Notes under the pieces: model-generated
The model's database searches: none
The model's input: only the letters and a program-made list of their open reading frames with translations
Told to the model about the DNA's origin: nothing
Assembly: GCA_017413025.1 (NCBI GenBank)
Contig: JAFPVE010000011.1
Coordinates: forward strand, 1-64,000
DNA: 64,000 nucleotides
Direction of reading: 5' to 3'
Source: Acetobacter sp.
GTDB lineage: Bacteria > Pseudomonadota > Alphaproteobacteria > Acetobacterales > Acetobacteraceae
Program-made: the position numbers and the translations under genes
In this document: positions 36,258 to 45,686 of the stretch, in pieces
How the letters are laid out: each line of letters begins with the position of its first letter
How positions within the stretch are numbered: position 1 is the first letter of the stretch

Positions 36258-37556
36258 TCAACAAGACTCCACAAAACGGCGCGCTAATGTCAGATCGCTG
36301 ACAAAACGATCGTATTCCTGTTGTTGAGCACGTTCATCAGGTAAACGCAATAAATAGGAAGGATGAATGGTGACTAACCCTTTCTCTGCCCCTTCTATGG
36401 AGAAAAGACGTGATCTTTCACGCGCAATAGTTACGGAACGTTTCAAAAGACTATGCGCTGCTGTTGCCCCAAGCATGACGATCACTTTCGGTTTGACAAG
36501 ACGGCGCTCTGCTTCCAACCAAGGATAGCAAGCCATGACATGCTTTTCATCGGGCTTTTGATGTAGTCTTCTGCCGTTTTTATCTATAAACCGAAAATGT
36601 TTCACCGCATTCGTAATGTAAGATTCTTTTCGAATGATACCCGCTTCTTCCAATGCTTGATCGAGTAATTGCCCTGCAGGACCAACAAACGGTACACCCG
36701 CTTTATCTTCCTGATCGCCGGGTTGCTCCCCTACCAACATCATAGGCGAGAGCGCTTTTCCAACACCAAAAACCGTTCTGCAAGCAGGCACACACAACTC
36801 ACAACTCCGGCAATCCATAGCTGTAGCCGCTAGTTCTGGTAAATTATCAATTTCTTTGACACGTTCACGCGAGGGTGGCAAAACTTGAGAAGGGTAAAAT
36901 CCCTCATGCCAAACTCCCTCGTCCTTTGATCGCCATTGTGCTTTAGTAACATGTGGGCTTTGTGCTGTACCCGGTCCAAAAAACAGCCTAGAACCATTCC
37001 AAAGCATACGCCTATATTGTGTTTGAACTTCCCAAAGCTGAGCACAACGTGCTTTACAGAAATCTGCATTTGCTTCGACAATATAATTTTTATTCTCATA
37101 AAATAATTTCTGGCACTCTCGCAAGGCTACAAATTCTGAAAAAATTTTTCTGAAATGGTGCGTTTCTTTGAGTACATCATGAACCCGATCTTTAAGAAGG
37201 GAAAGGTCATGATCGTTTGTCTCTTGAAGCGTTAACTCCTTATAAAAAACTCTATAAACAAGTCGATAGGCTAAAGAAAAACGCTCCGGATCATAAGACT
37301 GGATCAATGTCATAATGTCGTACATCAAATTACGGGATATGTTTATCTTTTCTTCATCTGAAATATTCTGATGAAAAACAGGCTCTACGAATTTGTCATT
37401 GGTATTCTGAACACGCCATCGTATAGCTTCAGGTGGTATTTTGGCACGTAGAGATAATCGTGTTGCATAACGCCATGTATGAAAATCAACTTCGTGGGCT
37501 AAAACAACTTCTTTCATATCCAGTAACTCTAAATTACGCACCTGATCGCGTTCCAT
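36258..37556 (-). CDS. UdgX-family uracil-DNA glycosylase with N-terminal DUF4130 domain
   Basis: A 432-residue fusion. The N-terminal DUF4130 domain (about 1-200) is the region usually found beside a radical-SAM partner. The C-terminal family 4/UdgX domain has a 4Fe-4S set (C249, C252, C255, C259), motif A GEQPGDQEDKAGVPFVGPAGQ at 276-296, the UdgX R-loop GRRLHQKP at 328-335 with His332, and HPSYLLR at 398-404. In characterised UdgX the R-loop His forms a covalent bond with uracil sites in DNA. The start overlaps the murJ stop by about 20 bases. The DUF4130 role is unknown. Confidence 0.88.
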   Translation of the reverse strand: MERDQVRNLELLDMKEVVLAHEVDFHTWRYATRLSLRAKIPPEAIRWRVQNTNDKFVEPVFHQNISDEEKINISRNLMYDIMTLIQSYDPERFSLAYRLVYRVFYKELTLQETNDHDLSLLKDRVHDVLKETHHFRKIFSEFVALRECQKLFYENKNYIVEANADFCKARCAQLWEVQTQYRRMLWNGSRLFFGPGTAQSPHVTKAQWRSKDEGVWHEGFYPSQVLPPSRERVKEIDNLPELAATAMDCRSCELCVPACRTVFGVGKALSPMMLVGEQPGDQEDKAGVPFVGPAGQLLDQALEEAGIIRKESYITNAVKHFRFIDKNGRRLHQKPDEKHVMACYPWLEAERRLVKPKVIVMLGATAAHSLLKRSVTIARERSRLFSIEGAEKGLVTIHPSYLLRLPDERAQQQEYDRFVSDLTLARRFVESC

Positions 37557-39084
37557 ATTTTCGTAACATTGTTACAGCGTCAGATCCTTTGAGAACGCAT
37601 AACACTATCAACAGCACGAGATAACCTCCAGCCCCACAACAGATTATTCCGCCCAACCAAACAATTTGCTTTATAAATTCTTCGGGCATAGGCATGAGGT
37701 AACATAGCCCACCAACCCATCCGCCCATAAGCAAAGCTGCAAAAAAAATGCACAATAAACGCCGCAATAGAGAGAGTGGTATAACCAAAGCTGCGTTGCG
37801 CCATAGCAAAAAAAACAAAACACCGACATTTAACATGCCAGCCAGACTGCTTGCCAGAGGCGGTCCTACATGGGCTAAAGGTTTCATAAGTAAAAGATTG
37901 AGGACAAGGTTGACTCCCAAAATCAATAGTCCTACATAAACAGGGGTATGCGTATCCCCTCGTGCAAAAAACGCTGGTGTTAAAACTTTAACCAAAACAA
38001 AAGCTGGCAAACCTAATGCGTATGCTCGTAAAGATTGTGCCGAAAAAATCGCATCATGTGTGGTAAAAGAACCATGTCTAAACAAAACAATAATAATAGG
38101 ATCGGCCAAAACCATAAGCCCTATAGCGGCAGGCAATGTGAGTAATAAGACATAATCAATCGACTTATTTTGCACCGCATGAGCCGCAGCGTGTTCTCCT
38201 GCAGCAAGGTGTTTTGCCAGTACAGGAAGTAATGTTGTTCCAGCCGCGGCACCGAGAACACCAAGAGGTAATTGGTTAATCCGATCGGCAAAATACATGA
38301 CCGATACACTCCCCGCAGGAAGTAAAGTACCAATGATTGTATCAATGGTTAGGTTGATCTGGCTAATGCCACTTCCTACTAAACCGGGGAGCATACGCCG
38401 TAATAATAATCGAATACGGGGTGTTGATAACGACCATAGAGGTATCAACAAAAACCCAGCACGCCAACATCCCCATAAAAGCAAACCAAGCTGCACAACA
38501 CCGGAACATGTCACCCCCCAAGCAGCGGCATATGCCACGCTAGGTCCACACCAAATACCTATAAAAATCGCCGCTATACCAATAACATTAAACGCTAAAT
38601 AAGCGGCGGAAGCGATATGAAAACGATGAAGACCATTCAACACTGCTGCCACAAGAGCCGCAGCACAAATCAACACAAAATACGGGAAAGTAATTCGGCT
38701 TAAATAAACAGCGAGATCATAACGTGTACCGTCATAGGCAAACCCGGGAGCGATGACACGTAAAATCTGTGGCATAAATATTTCGCCAATAAGACAAAGT
38801 ACAACAAGCCACACCAACATAACACCCAACACATGTTGGGCAAAAAGTTTTGCCTCTCCAACCCCGTCATGTACTATAGATTCGGAAAATAACGGTACAA
38901 AAGCAGCATTAAAAGCCCCTTCCCCAAAAAGGCGACGTAACATATTGGGTAAACGAACTGCCACTTGATAGGCATCTTGCACAAACCCTGCCCCCAAACA
39001 AGCTGCCAAAAGCTGATCACGTATAAGGCCAAGAATACGACTGAGCATCGTCCAGCCGCCGACTATAAGAAAATTTCTGATCAT
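37534..39084 (-). CDS. murJ: Lipid II flippase MurJ (MviN)
   Basis: A 516-residue MOP-superfamily membrane protein with about 14 membrane segments that moves lipid II across the inner membrane for peptidoglycan synthesis. Family signatures: GGWTMLSRILGLIRDQLLA at the start, FGEGAFNAAFVPLFSE, LPAGSVSVMYFADRINQLPLG and SFTTHDAIFSAQSLRAY. There is no clear ribosome site. It overlaps the downstream UdgX gene and they are probably one transcript. It is separated from glnD/mutS, its usual neighbours. Confidence 0.95.
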   Translation of the reverse strand: MIRNFLIVGGWTMLSRILGLIRDQLLAACLGAGFVQDAYQVAVRLPNMLRRLFGEGAFNAAFVPLFSESIVHDGVGEAKLFAQHVLGVMLVWLVVLCLIGEIFMPQILRVIAPGFAYDGTRYDLAVYLSRITFPYFVLICAAALVAAVLNGLHRFHIASAAYLAFNVIGIAAIFIGIWCGPSVAYAAAWGVTCSGVVQLGLLLWGCWRAGFLLIPLWSLSTPRIRLLLRRMLPGLVGSGISQINLTIDTIIGTLLPAGSVSVMYFADRINQLPLGVLGAAAGTTLLPVLAKHLAAGEHAAAHAVQNKSIDYVLLLTLPAAIGLMVLADPIIIVLFRHGSFTTHDAIFSAQSLRAYALGLPAFVLVKVLTPAFFARGDTHTPVYVGLLILGVNLVLNLLLMKPLAHVGPPLASSLAGMLNVGVLFFLLWRNAALVIPLSLLRRLLCIFFAALLMGGWVGGLCYLMPMPEEFIKQIVWLGGIICCGAGGYLVLLIVLCVLKGSDAVTMLRKYGTRSGA

Positions 39085-39268
39085 GAATTACTATTACGTT
39101 TTAACCATTCATACATACAGTCATTATCATCTATAAATTTGGTTCGTCGCAGACACCACAACTTGATGAGACAAACATTCCTTATATTTAGGACTTTTTA
39201 GGGATATCACACACTCTATTCCTATCCTTGTAAAAACAGTATATTATACCCGTATAAGACACGACCTT

Positions 39269-40438
39269 ATGGCATCTTACAAAGTGTTTAGAAGAACACA
39301 ACAAGATGCTATTTTTCTAACTCAATTATTTAACCGTAAAATGACTTCTTACGTTTATAACACGAACAATAATCAGCGTTATCAACAAAGACAACAAATA
39401 GCACGTACCTTGTTAAGTCTTTGTATTATTCTTACAGCGATTTATATCTTACAAAAATTTCTCCCTGCTTTAGCCTGGGGCGGTGTTTTTGCCATTGCCA
39501 CGTGGCCCCTTTATATTCGCGCTTGTACGAGATGGCCTAAAGCCTCTCAAAGTTTTGTGCTCCCCCTCCTTTTTACGGCGGCTATGTCGCTTATCTTTAT
39601 TATCCCTCTCACCATGTTAACCCTTCAAGCCATTGGAGAGGCACAAAAAACACTTCATTGGATCCAACGCGCCAAAGAATTTGGTGTACCTTTACCGCAA
39701 GCCATTCATCAAATTCCTTTTGGCGAGAACGCTATCACCAATTGGTGGAAAACACATCTTTCTAACCCAAAAGATATTTCTGTTTTCCTTGATAGCGTGA
39801 ATAGTAATGGAATCATTATTACCCGTACAGTTAGCTCACAAATTGTCCACCGCGGCACTTTGTTTTGCTTTTCTATTTTAACATTATTTTTTCTCTACAA
39901 AGACAGTGCAACGATTATTCAACAATGTCACGTTGCCTCATGCCGACTCTTTGGTAAAAGTGGAACAACCATTAGCCGCCAAATTATCAACTCCATTCAT
40001 GGTACAGTACAAGGGCTCATTCTTGTCGGGATTGGAGAAGGCGTTATTATGGGCATTGTCTATACAATTGCTCATGCTCCACACCCTGCCCTGTTCGGTG
40101 TGATTACCGCTATTGCCGCTATGATCCCTTTTTGTGCGGCGATCGCCATAGGCATTGTTGCTCTTCTTCTTTTCTTACGAGGATGTGCCTTAGCGGGTAT
40201 TATTACTTTTTGTATTGGATTAATCGTTATTTTTATTGCTGATCACTTTATTAGACCTGCCCTTATTGGTGGCACAACGAAACTCCCTTTTTTATGGGTT
40301 CTCTTCGGCATTATTGGCGGTGCAGAAACATGGGGGCTTATTGGTCTTTTTATAGGTCCTGCCATTATGGCTATTCTTCATATGCTTTGGAGAAATTGGA
40401 CAAAAAGAGACAAAACACCCATAGAAAAAACTTTATAA
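39269..40438 (+). CDS. AI-2E/PerM family permease
   Basis: A 389-residue inner-membrane protein. Seven or eight hydrophobic segments, an N-terminal LPALAWGGVFAIATWPLY block, a central soluble part and C-terminal PALFGVITAIAAMIPF and HFIRPALIGGTTKLPFLWVLFGIIGG, the AI-2E_transport (PerM/YdiK) pattern. Family members range from autoinducer export to Na+/H+ antiport, so the substrate cannot be named. A second ATG at 39341 would give a shorter N-terminus; neither has a strong ribosome site. A short AT-rich hairpin (40439-40459) follows the stop. Confidence 0.85.
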   Translation: MASYKVFRRTQQDAIFLTQLFNRKMTSYVYNTNNNQRYQQRQQIARTLLSLCIILTAIYILQKFLPALAWGGVFAIATWPLYIRACTRWPKASQSFVLPLLFTAAMSLIFIIPLTMLTLQAIGEAQKTLHWIQRAKEFGVPLPQAIHQIPFGENAITNWWKTHLSNPKDISVFLDSVNSNGIIITRTVSSQIVHRGTLFCFSILTLFFLYKDSATIIQQCHVASCRLFGKSGTTISRQIINSIHGTVQGLILVGIGEGVIMGIVYTIAHAPHPALFGVITAIAAMIPFCAAIAIGIVALLLFLRGCALAGIITFCIGLIVIFIADHFIRPALIGGTTKLPFLWVLFGIIGGAETWGLIGLFIGPAIMAILHMLWRNWTKRDKTPIEKTL

Positions 40439-40459
40439 AAAACTTTACGGTAAAGTTTT
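40439..40459 (+). terminator. Short AT-rich hairpin after the permease gene
   Basis: AAAACTTTA pairs with TAAAGTTTT around CGG. The stem ends in a short T-run, and the hairpin begins at the stop codon of the permease gene. A weak intrinsic terminator. Confidence 0.35.
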
Positions 40460-40488
40460 AGAAGGTCTTAAAAATAGAACAACAAATA

Positions 40489-40562
40489 TCGGGCAGGCGG
40501 GATTCGAACCCACGACCCCCAGTCCCCCAGACTGATGCGCTACCAGACTGCGCTACTGCCCG
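40489..40562 (-). tRNA. tRNA-Pro (anticodon GGG), CCA not encoded
   Basis: On the minus strand the acceptor CGGGCAG pairs with CTGCCCG, discriminator A. The anticodon loop CTGGGGG gives anticodon GGG, closed by TCAGT/ACTGG. The T arm GGTTCGAATCC is canonical. The bases after the discriminator are TAT, so CCA must be added enzymatically, unlike the two other tRNAs in the window. Confidence 0.93.
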
Positions 40563-40654
40563 TCATATTCCGTAGGTTTTAACTAGCAAACAACCAAACT
40601 TTATGCAACCTATTTTTCTATAAGTTCTTACGAAAAATCACAGATAACTCTGTT

Positions 40655-41620
40655 TTACAAACGCATTAACACAGTTCCCCATGTTAAACCTCCCCCCAAG
40701 GCTTCCATGATAATTAACTCTCCTTCACGAATACGCCCATCTCTTATTGCTTCATCCAATGCTAAAGGAATCGAAGCTGCAGACGTATTGGCATGGCGAT
40801 CAACAGTTATCACCACGCGATCGGCAGGTAAAGATAGTTTTTTTGCCACTCTTTCAATAATACGTATATTCGCCTGATGGGGAACCAACCAATCAATATT
40901 TTCACGCGTGAGATGACAAGAAGATAAAGCTTCATCAACAGAGGAAGATAATTTTTCTACAGCGTGGCGAAAAACATCACGCCCACTCATTCTTAATTTT
41001 CCACTTTTTTCAGGCTGACCAACTGCCCCGTCGACATATAATAAATCTCTCAACTGACCGTCTGAATGTAAATGTGTTGTTAAAATACCCCTCCCGTCAT
41101 TGCTCTCAGAAGCAGAGAGAATAACTGCCCCTGCCCCGTCACCGAAAAGCACGCAGGTGCCCCGATCCGACCAGTCCAGAATACGAGAATAAACCTCACT
41201 TCCAATTACCAACACACGCTGTGCTTGATGAGAACGTATTAAAGAATCAGCTGTTGTCAGGGCAAAAACAAAGCCTGAACAAGCTGAAGAAATATCATAG
41301 CCAAAACCAGAAGTCATCCCCAACTCGGCTTGTATCCGCACGGCTGTTGCTGGAAATGCCTGATCTGGCGTTGCTGTTGCCACTAAAATAGCATCAATAT
41401 CAGAGGCTTTTAACCCTGCATAACTCAAGGCTCTCGCAGCAGCAGCAGCCCCCATACTCGTTGCTGTATCGTGAGGGGCTGCAATATGGCGACACGTTAT
41501 TCCTGTACGGGTTCTAATCCACTCATCCGATGTATCTAGCTTAGAAGCTAACTCTACATTCGTCACAATACGCTCGGGTAAAAAACCACCAACCCCTACC
41601 AAACGTGAACGTCTCGCCAT
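40655..41620 (-). CDS. fabH: 3-oxoacyl-ACP synthase III (FabH)
   Basis: Starts fatty-acid synthesis by condensing acetyl-CoA with malonyl-ACP. About 321 residues from the ATG at 41620 (MARRSRLVGVGGFLP); the frame is open upstream but that part overlaps plsX and is not family-like. The catalytic triad is Cys in SSACSGFVFAL, His in VPHQANIRI and Asn in RHANTSAASIP. The substrate loop TDEWIRTRTGI is present as SDEWIRTRTGI. It follows plsX by 49 bases in the classic DUF177-rpmF-plsX-fabH order. Confidence 0.96.
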   Translation of the reverse strand: MARRSRLVGVGGFLPERIVTNVELASKLDTSDEWIRTRTGITCRHIAAPHDTATSMGAAAAARALSYAGLKASDIDAILVATATPDQAFPATAVRIQAELGMTSGFGYDISSACSGFVFALTTADSLIRSHQAQRVLVIGSEVYSRILDWSDRGTCVLFGDGAGAVILSASESNDGRGILTTHLHSDGQLRDLLYVDGAVGQPEKSGKLRMSGRDVFRHAVEKLSSSVDEALSSCHLTRENIDWLVPHQANIRIIERVAKKLSLPADRVVITVDRHANTSAASIPLALDEAIRDGRIREGELIIMEALGGGLTWGTVLMRL

Positions 41621-41669
41621 TAGCACTTTTTCACTCTCATAACCGCATACTCTATGGCATGTAACGACT

Positions 41670-42773
41670 CTACTGACGTAACAATGAACCCATACATGAT
41701 AAACGATTCCGCATGCTTTCTGTAAAACCGTGGACGACCATATCCATAGCGACATCTACAGCAGAAGCAAATCCTTCGGCATCTGTGCCTCCATGAGATT
41801 TTACCACCACGCCATTTAACCCAACAAAAACAGCCCCATTATAACGCCGTGGATCTAACCATTCTTTCATACGCTCTAAACCGCGTTGAACCAATAAATA
41901 ACCCACGCGTGCAGACAGGCTACTCTTAAAAACTCTTCGTAAAAGCACGGCGACCATTTTTAATACACCTTCGCCCGTTTTAAGAGCAACATTACCGGTA
42001 AAACCATCTGTTACGACAACATCGGTTGTACCCGCCGTAATATCATGCCCTTCAACGAAACCGTAGAACTGACTTGATAAAGGGCTTTGTTTTAAGGTTT
42101 CCGCCGCAAGACGTAACTTTTCATCGCCTTTAAGTTCTTCAGAACCGACATTGAGAAGCCCAATTGTAGGGGCTGGCAGCCCTAAAACTGCTTTAGCGAA
42201 AGCCTCGCCCATAACGGCAAATTCAACCAAATTGCGCCAATCACATACCACATTTGCCCCAAGATCAAGCATGACAACATCACCTTTAAGCGTCGGACTA
42301 ATAGCTGCCATGGCTGGGCGTGAAATCCCTGGAAAAGTTTTCACAACTGTTTTTGCTAAAGCAAGCATAGCCCCGCTATTTCCTGCAGAAACCATTCCCT
42401 TAGCACGCCCACTCGCCACCGCATCCATCGCCAAACGCATTGATGATTGTCGTAACCTCAAAGCTGCCGTCGGTTTCATATCCATGGGCACAACACTCTC
42501 TGTATGCCAAATAGTACAAATAGCCTCGGCTTTTGGATAGCGACGCAACAAAGGTAACAGCTGTCCTTTATCACCTATAAGGAGTATTTTGATATCACGA
42601 TAATGATCGGCTGTACGAGAAATACCCGCAACAACCACTTCAGGTCCTCCGTCACCCCCCATACCATCAACCGCTAGGCTAAAAACCTCAGATTCGGGCA
42701 CTCCCTCGATAAACTGCCCCGCATCTTGATCAACATCTGGTGGTAAAGTTTCCAAAACTTCTGGTTGAGTCAT
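41670..42773 (-). CDS. plsX: Phosphate acyltransferase PlsX
   Basis: Makes acyl-phosphate from acyl-ACP for phospholipid synthesis; a peripheral membrane enzyme. 367 residues, with an N-terminal extension of about 30 residues rich in Asp/Glu. Family blocks: LAVDGMGGDGGPEVVVAG, SMRLAMDAVASGRAKGMVSAGNSGAMLA, MLDLGANVVC, GLLNVGSEELKG and VVTDGFTGNVALKTGEG. The ribosome site is weak. Second-last gene of the DUF177-rpmF-plsX-fabH cluster, with about 90 bases between rpmF and plsX. Confidence 0.96.
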   Translation of the reverse strand: MTQPEVLETLPPDVDQDAGQFIEGVPESEVFSLAVDGMGGDGGPEVVVAGISRTADHYRDIKILLIGDKGQLLPLLRRYPKAEAICTIWHTESVVPMDMKPTAALRLRQSSMRLAMDAVASGRAKGMVSAGNSGAMLALAKTVVKTFPGISRPAMAAISPTLKGDVVMLDLGANVVCDWRNLVEFAVMGEAFAKAVLGLPAPTIGLLNVGSEELKGDEKLRLAAETLKQSPLSSQFYGFVEGHDITAGTTDVVVTDGFTGNVALKTGEGVLKMVAVLLRRVFKSSLSARVGYLLVQRGLERMKEWLDPRRYNGAVFVGLNGVVVKSHGGTDAEGFASAVDVAMDMVVHGFTESMRNRLSCMGSLLRQ

Positions 42774-42864
42774 AATCTCTATTAGCTATCTCTGCTCTTT
42801 AATACCAAAGTCTCTACTTATGCCTTTACGCTATCGTTGAAGACTTTAAACAAAAGAGGCAGAA

Positions 42865-43068
42865 CTAAACATAAACTGCAGATTTCAACGTTTTACCTGA
42901 TGGCACAACTTCACGCCCATCGTAATAACCACAGTGACTGCATATATGATGCGGACGCTTTAATTCCCCACAATTCCCGCACTCGACATATGCCTCTGCG
43001 CGTAACGCTTCGTGGCTACGCCGCATGCCACGGCGAGACGGTGATGTTTTCTTCTTAGGTACAGCCAT
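42865..43068 (-). CDS. rpmF: 50S ribosomal protein L32
   Basis: 67 residues, starting [19 protein letters not shown] as in nearly all L32 proteins. The zinc-ribbon form is kept: CGNC and CSHC. AAGGGG precedes the ATG. The gene lies between DUF177 and plsX as in most proteobacteria. Confidence 0.97.
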   Translation of the reverse strand: MAVPKKKTSPSRRGMRRSHEALRAEAYVECGNCGELKRPHHICSHCGYYDGREVVPSGKTLKSAVYV

Positions 43069-43282
43069 AAAACCAACCCCTTCGTATCATTTCGTATCTA
43101 TTGATATAACATGCTTAATATTTCACTATTAAGCCTATAAAAATTAGGTAACACACACAGTGTTTATATTCAGACATTATTAAATAAGGAAATTAACATA
43201 ACCCCTTATAGTCTGACAAGTATTCTTGCGCATAAACCTCTGACTTGTCGAGGTCGTCCTCAGAAAATTCTGAGTTAGATTT

Positions 43283-43873
43283 CTATTTTTTCTTTTTCTC
43301 AAAATTATCTCTCAAAGCCGAAAGCACAGCAAAAGGACTTGCTTTTTTCTCACTGCCTTCTTTCTCATTATCCTCATTATCTTGGTTTTCCGAAAAAAGG
43401 AGATTTTTATCCTCTTCTCCAGAAAATGCCTCTTGCTTTTCCCATTGAGGTGCCCGTGGATAAGGGTCTAACTCCAAAGCAAACTGCTGAACCGCTGCTT
43501 CTCCTAAATCAATATCCTGCCCGTCATAGGGAATTTCGTCAATATCATCTATTGCCGATATATTCGTATGATGACACTGTTTTTCTGGCACAAAGCGTAC
43601 GTCAAATGAGCTTGTCATGGTTTCTTCAAATTCTTCAAGGCTTACAACACACACTTGTGTAAACTTGGCAGCTAAATCCCCCCGCGCTATAACAACATCT
43701 TGATCTTCTCGCTGCAAAAAATACCGACAACGCAACATATAAAGCTTCGGCAAACGCATACGCTGTGCAATACGCCGACATTCGTCTGGCGTTGCCTCTA
43801 TAGCTATTTCTAGCCCCTCTTCTCCGATTCGATGCAAGGGAACAATGGAGGAAAATTCCGTAAGGTTTTTCAC
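43283..43873 (-). CDS. DUF177 (YceD-like) protein
   Basis: A 196-residue soluble acidic protein starting at GTG, with GGAAAG 8 bases upstream. EFSSIVPLHRIGEEGLEIAIEA, a VVIARGDLAAKFTQVCVVSLEEF core and a downstream DIDLGEAAVQQFALELDPYPR region match the DUF177 family, linked to 23S rRNA accumulation/maturation. The C-terminal tail is Glu/Lys/Asn-rich (SENQDNEDNEKEGSEKK). There are about 210 bases between it and rpmF, longer than usual. Confidence 0.9.
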   Translation of the reverse strand: MKNLTEFSSIVPLHRIGEEGLEIAIEATPDECRRIAQRMRLPKLYMLRCRYFLQREDQDVVIARGDLAAKFTQVCVVSLEEFEETMTSSFDVRFVPEKQCHHTNISAIDDIDEIPYDGQDIDLGEAAVQQFALELDPYPRAPQWEKQEAFSGEEDKNLLFSENQDNEDNEKEGSEKKASPFAVLSALRDNFEKKKK

Positions 43874-44188
43874 AAAATTAACTTTCCAAACTCTATCTAA
43901 CCTATTTTATCAACTCTTTTTATATTATTTTTATGTTATTTTACCCCTTTTTTCATTTCTCACAGCTTGTAAAAAAATTTATAAAATAAAAAAAGCCTTT
44001 TAGAGGTTAAAGCTGATCGTTTCAAAAACATATCAATAAAAAAATATATATCTGTTTTTGCGCTAATTAAATCAACAACACGGCAAAAATACACAAAGAC
44101 ATGAAGAGATTCTCAAGCCCTAAAACTCTTTTAAGAATGAAGAGACAAACTATAATCAAGCTATAATCAATTCGGAAGAAAACACCTC
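43874..44188. other. AT-rich gap upstream of DUF177 and the secreted protein
   Basis: Divergent promoter region with no gene seen. CTATAATCAA is duplicated in tandem (about 44150-44170) just before the next plus-strand gene. Confidence 0.5.
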
Positions 44189-44584
44189 ATGAAAACAAAG
44201 CCTCTTATCACGTCTCTTTGTTTTGTTGTTGGTCTCTTGGGATTCGGTCAAAATAAAAGCAAAGCTCAAGCCATAAACCCACAAGAAACAAACCCAGCTG
44301 TAGAAATCACATACCCAACAGGCATAACCTATCCCAAACTCACCAAAGAAACATGCTCTGGTGAATATATAAGAAGTCATCCCGAATTGTACAAAGCCGT
44401 GACATATGGTATCTTTCAGCTTCTCAAGAAAAATGGAATAACGCCCCAAAAATTAGAAAAAGCTATCAGAGAAACTAAAACAGGACATTTTGAAGACTTT
44501 GATGCCATTTACACGCTTGTTAAGCCAAAAGCCCTCAGCCACTTTATGATTGCTTGTATAAGAGTACTCCGTCTTAACCCGTAA
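44189..44584 (+). CDS. Hypothetical secreted protein
   Basis: 131 residues. A signal peptide (KPLITSLCFVVGLLGFG, cleavage near SKAQA) leads a mature part of about 100 residues with a Tyr/Pro/Thr segment (EITYPTGITYPKLTKETC) and two Cys (near residues 55 and 123) that could form a disulphide in the periplasm. The C-terminal half looks helical. GGAAG lies 11 bases before the ATG. I do not recognise a family. Confidence 0.65.
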   Translation: MKTKPLITSLCFVVGLLGFGQNKSKAQAINPQETNPAVEITYPTGITYPKLTKETCSGEYIRSHPELYKAVTYGIFQLLKKNGITPQKLEKAIRETKTGHFEDFDAIYTLVKPKALSHFMIACIRVLRLNP

Positions 44585-44756
44585 AATTTTACTCCGTAAA
44601 ACCCATGTTTATTAGGTAAAATATCGACAAAATCATTATCGCCTACAAAAATAAACTATGAAAACCCATTTTATACGTGTTAATTATTGACAACGTGTTC
44701 AACCATTGGACAATTTTTATTTGTTTCTTTAGTTTTATTTCTCTTTAATTTTGTTT

Positions 44757-45362
44757 ATGGATAACCACGAAAGATTTGGTGTCAGTTTGCCCGTTCAAAA
44801 ATCAATCTCCTTGACCCCTTCATCTGATATGCGTCATCGTTTACGACAAAATCTTTGGAGGCAAAGTGTTTTTGGCGTTGTGGTACTCGCCTTTTTTCTT
44901 TCGGCTTGTAGTGTGTTCAAATCTGCACCTATACCCGGGGGCTCTCTTATAGAACCTGATGACTACAACCAGCTCATACCAGGAAGTAGCACACGATCTG
45001 ATGCCCTTGATCTTTTAGGTTCTCCTTCAAGCAAAGGTGCTTTTGACGATAATACGTGGATTTATATCTCAAATGTTTCCCATTTAACCCCTATGAATTT
45101 TCCTCGTACCACTAAACAACAAGTGGTTGTCTTAAAATTTACCCCGACAGGTACGCTTAAGAGCATTCGCACACTTTCTCTCAAAGACTCGATACATGTG
45201 GCTATGGATTCTCACATAACCCCAACGCCGGGAAGTAAAATTAATGTCTTACAACAAATCCTTGGCAATGTTGGACGTTATAACCCCATGCAAAACCTCT
45301 CTGGCTTAATGGGCACGGGCATGAATCAGCTTGGTCATTTTGGATCTGGCAACGCACTCTAA
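44757..45362 (+). CDS. bamE: Outer-membrane assembly lipoprotein BamE (SmpA/OmlA)
   Basis: About 201 residues. The lipobox LSAC follows a hydrophobic segment (VFGVVVLAFFLSAC), after an unusually long N-terminal region (~45 residues), so the start could instead be the ATG at 44829. The BamE domain reads YNQLIPGSSTRSDALDLLGSPSSKGAFDDNTWIYISN (read in parts), followed by QQVVVLKFTPTGTLKSI. BamE stabilises the BamA-BamD complex that inserts outer-membrane proteins. A C-terminal Gly/Met/Asn tail of about 50 residues is longer than in the E. coli protein, as usual in alphaproteobacteria. Confidence 0.88.
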   Translation: MDNHERFGVSLPVQKSISLTPSSDMRHRLRQNLWRQSVFGVVVLAFFLSACSVFKSAPIPGGSLIEPDDYNQLIPGSSTRSDALDLLGSPSSKGAFDDNTWIYISNVSHLTPMNFPRTTKQQVVVLKFTPTGTLKSIRTLSLKDSIHVAMDSHITPTPGSKINVLQQILGNVGRYNPMQNLSGLMGTGMNQLGHFGSGNAL

Positions 45363-45636
45363 AATACGTTCCTTTCGTTGATTATTGCTTGATTATTGCT
45401 TGTCTACGCTTCTTTTTATGCGCTACTTCTTGCCCATTCTTTCAAAGATTCTTTCAAAAGTGTTCTCTTCATTTTTCTTTGTCTTCCCCATAAAAGACAA
45501 AATTCTTCTATAAAATAATATTTTTTCTTGTTATTTTCCTTGCTATCATGCTAGAAATGCACTAGTAGAAATGTAATTACGTTTCTTTTACGTTTTTTCT
45601 TGGTCTCATCACTTCTCAATTTTTGAAGGAGGCGGG

Positions 45637-45672
45637 GTGACTTTTTTTGCAACAATTTATTTTTACAAATAG
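45637..45672 (+). CDS. Possible 11-codon leader peptide before rpsU
   Basis: GTG preceded by AAGGAGG encodes MTFFATIYFYK and stops at TAG, 14 bases before the rpsU GTG. It has the best ribosome site in the region, better than that of rpsU itself, so a translated leader that couples to rpsU is possible. Confidence 0.3.
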   Translation: MTFFATIYFYK

Positions 45673-45686
45673 GGGTTGGTAAGTAA

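Noticed and set aside
42151..42540. 129-codon plus-strand frame opposite plsX
   Set aside because: Antisense shadow of plsX.
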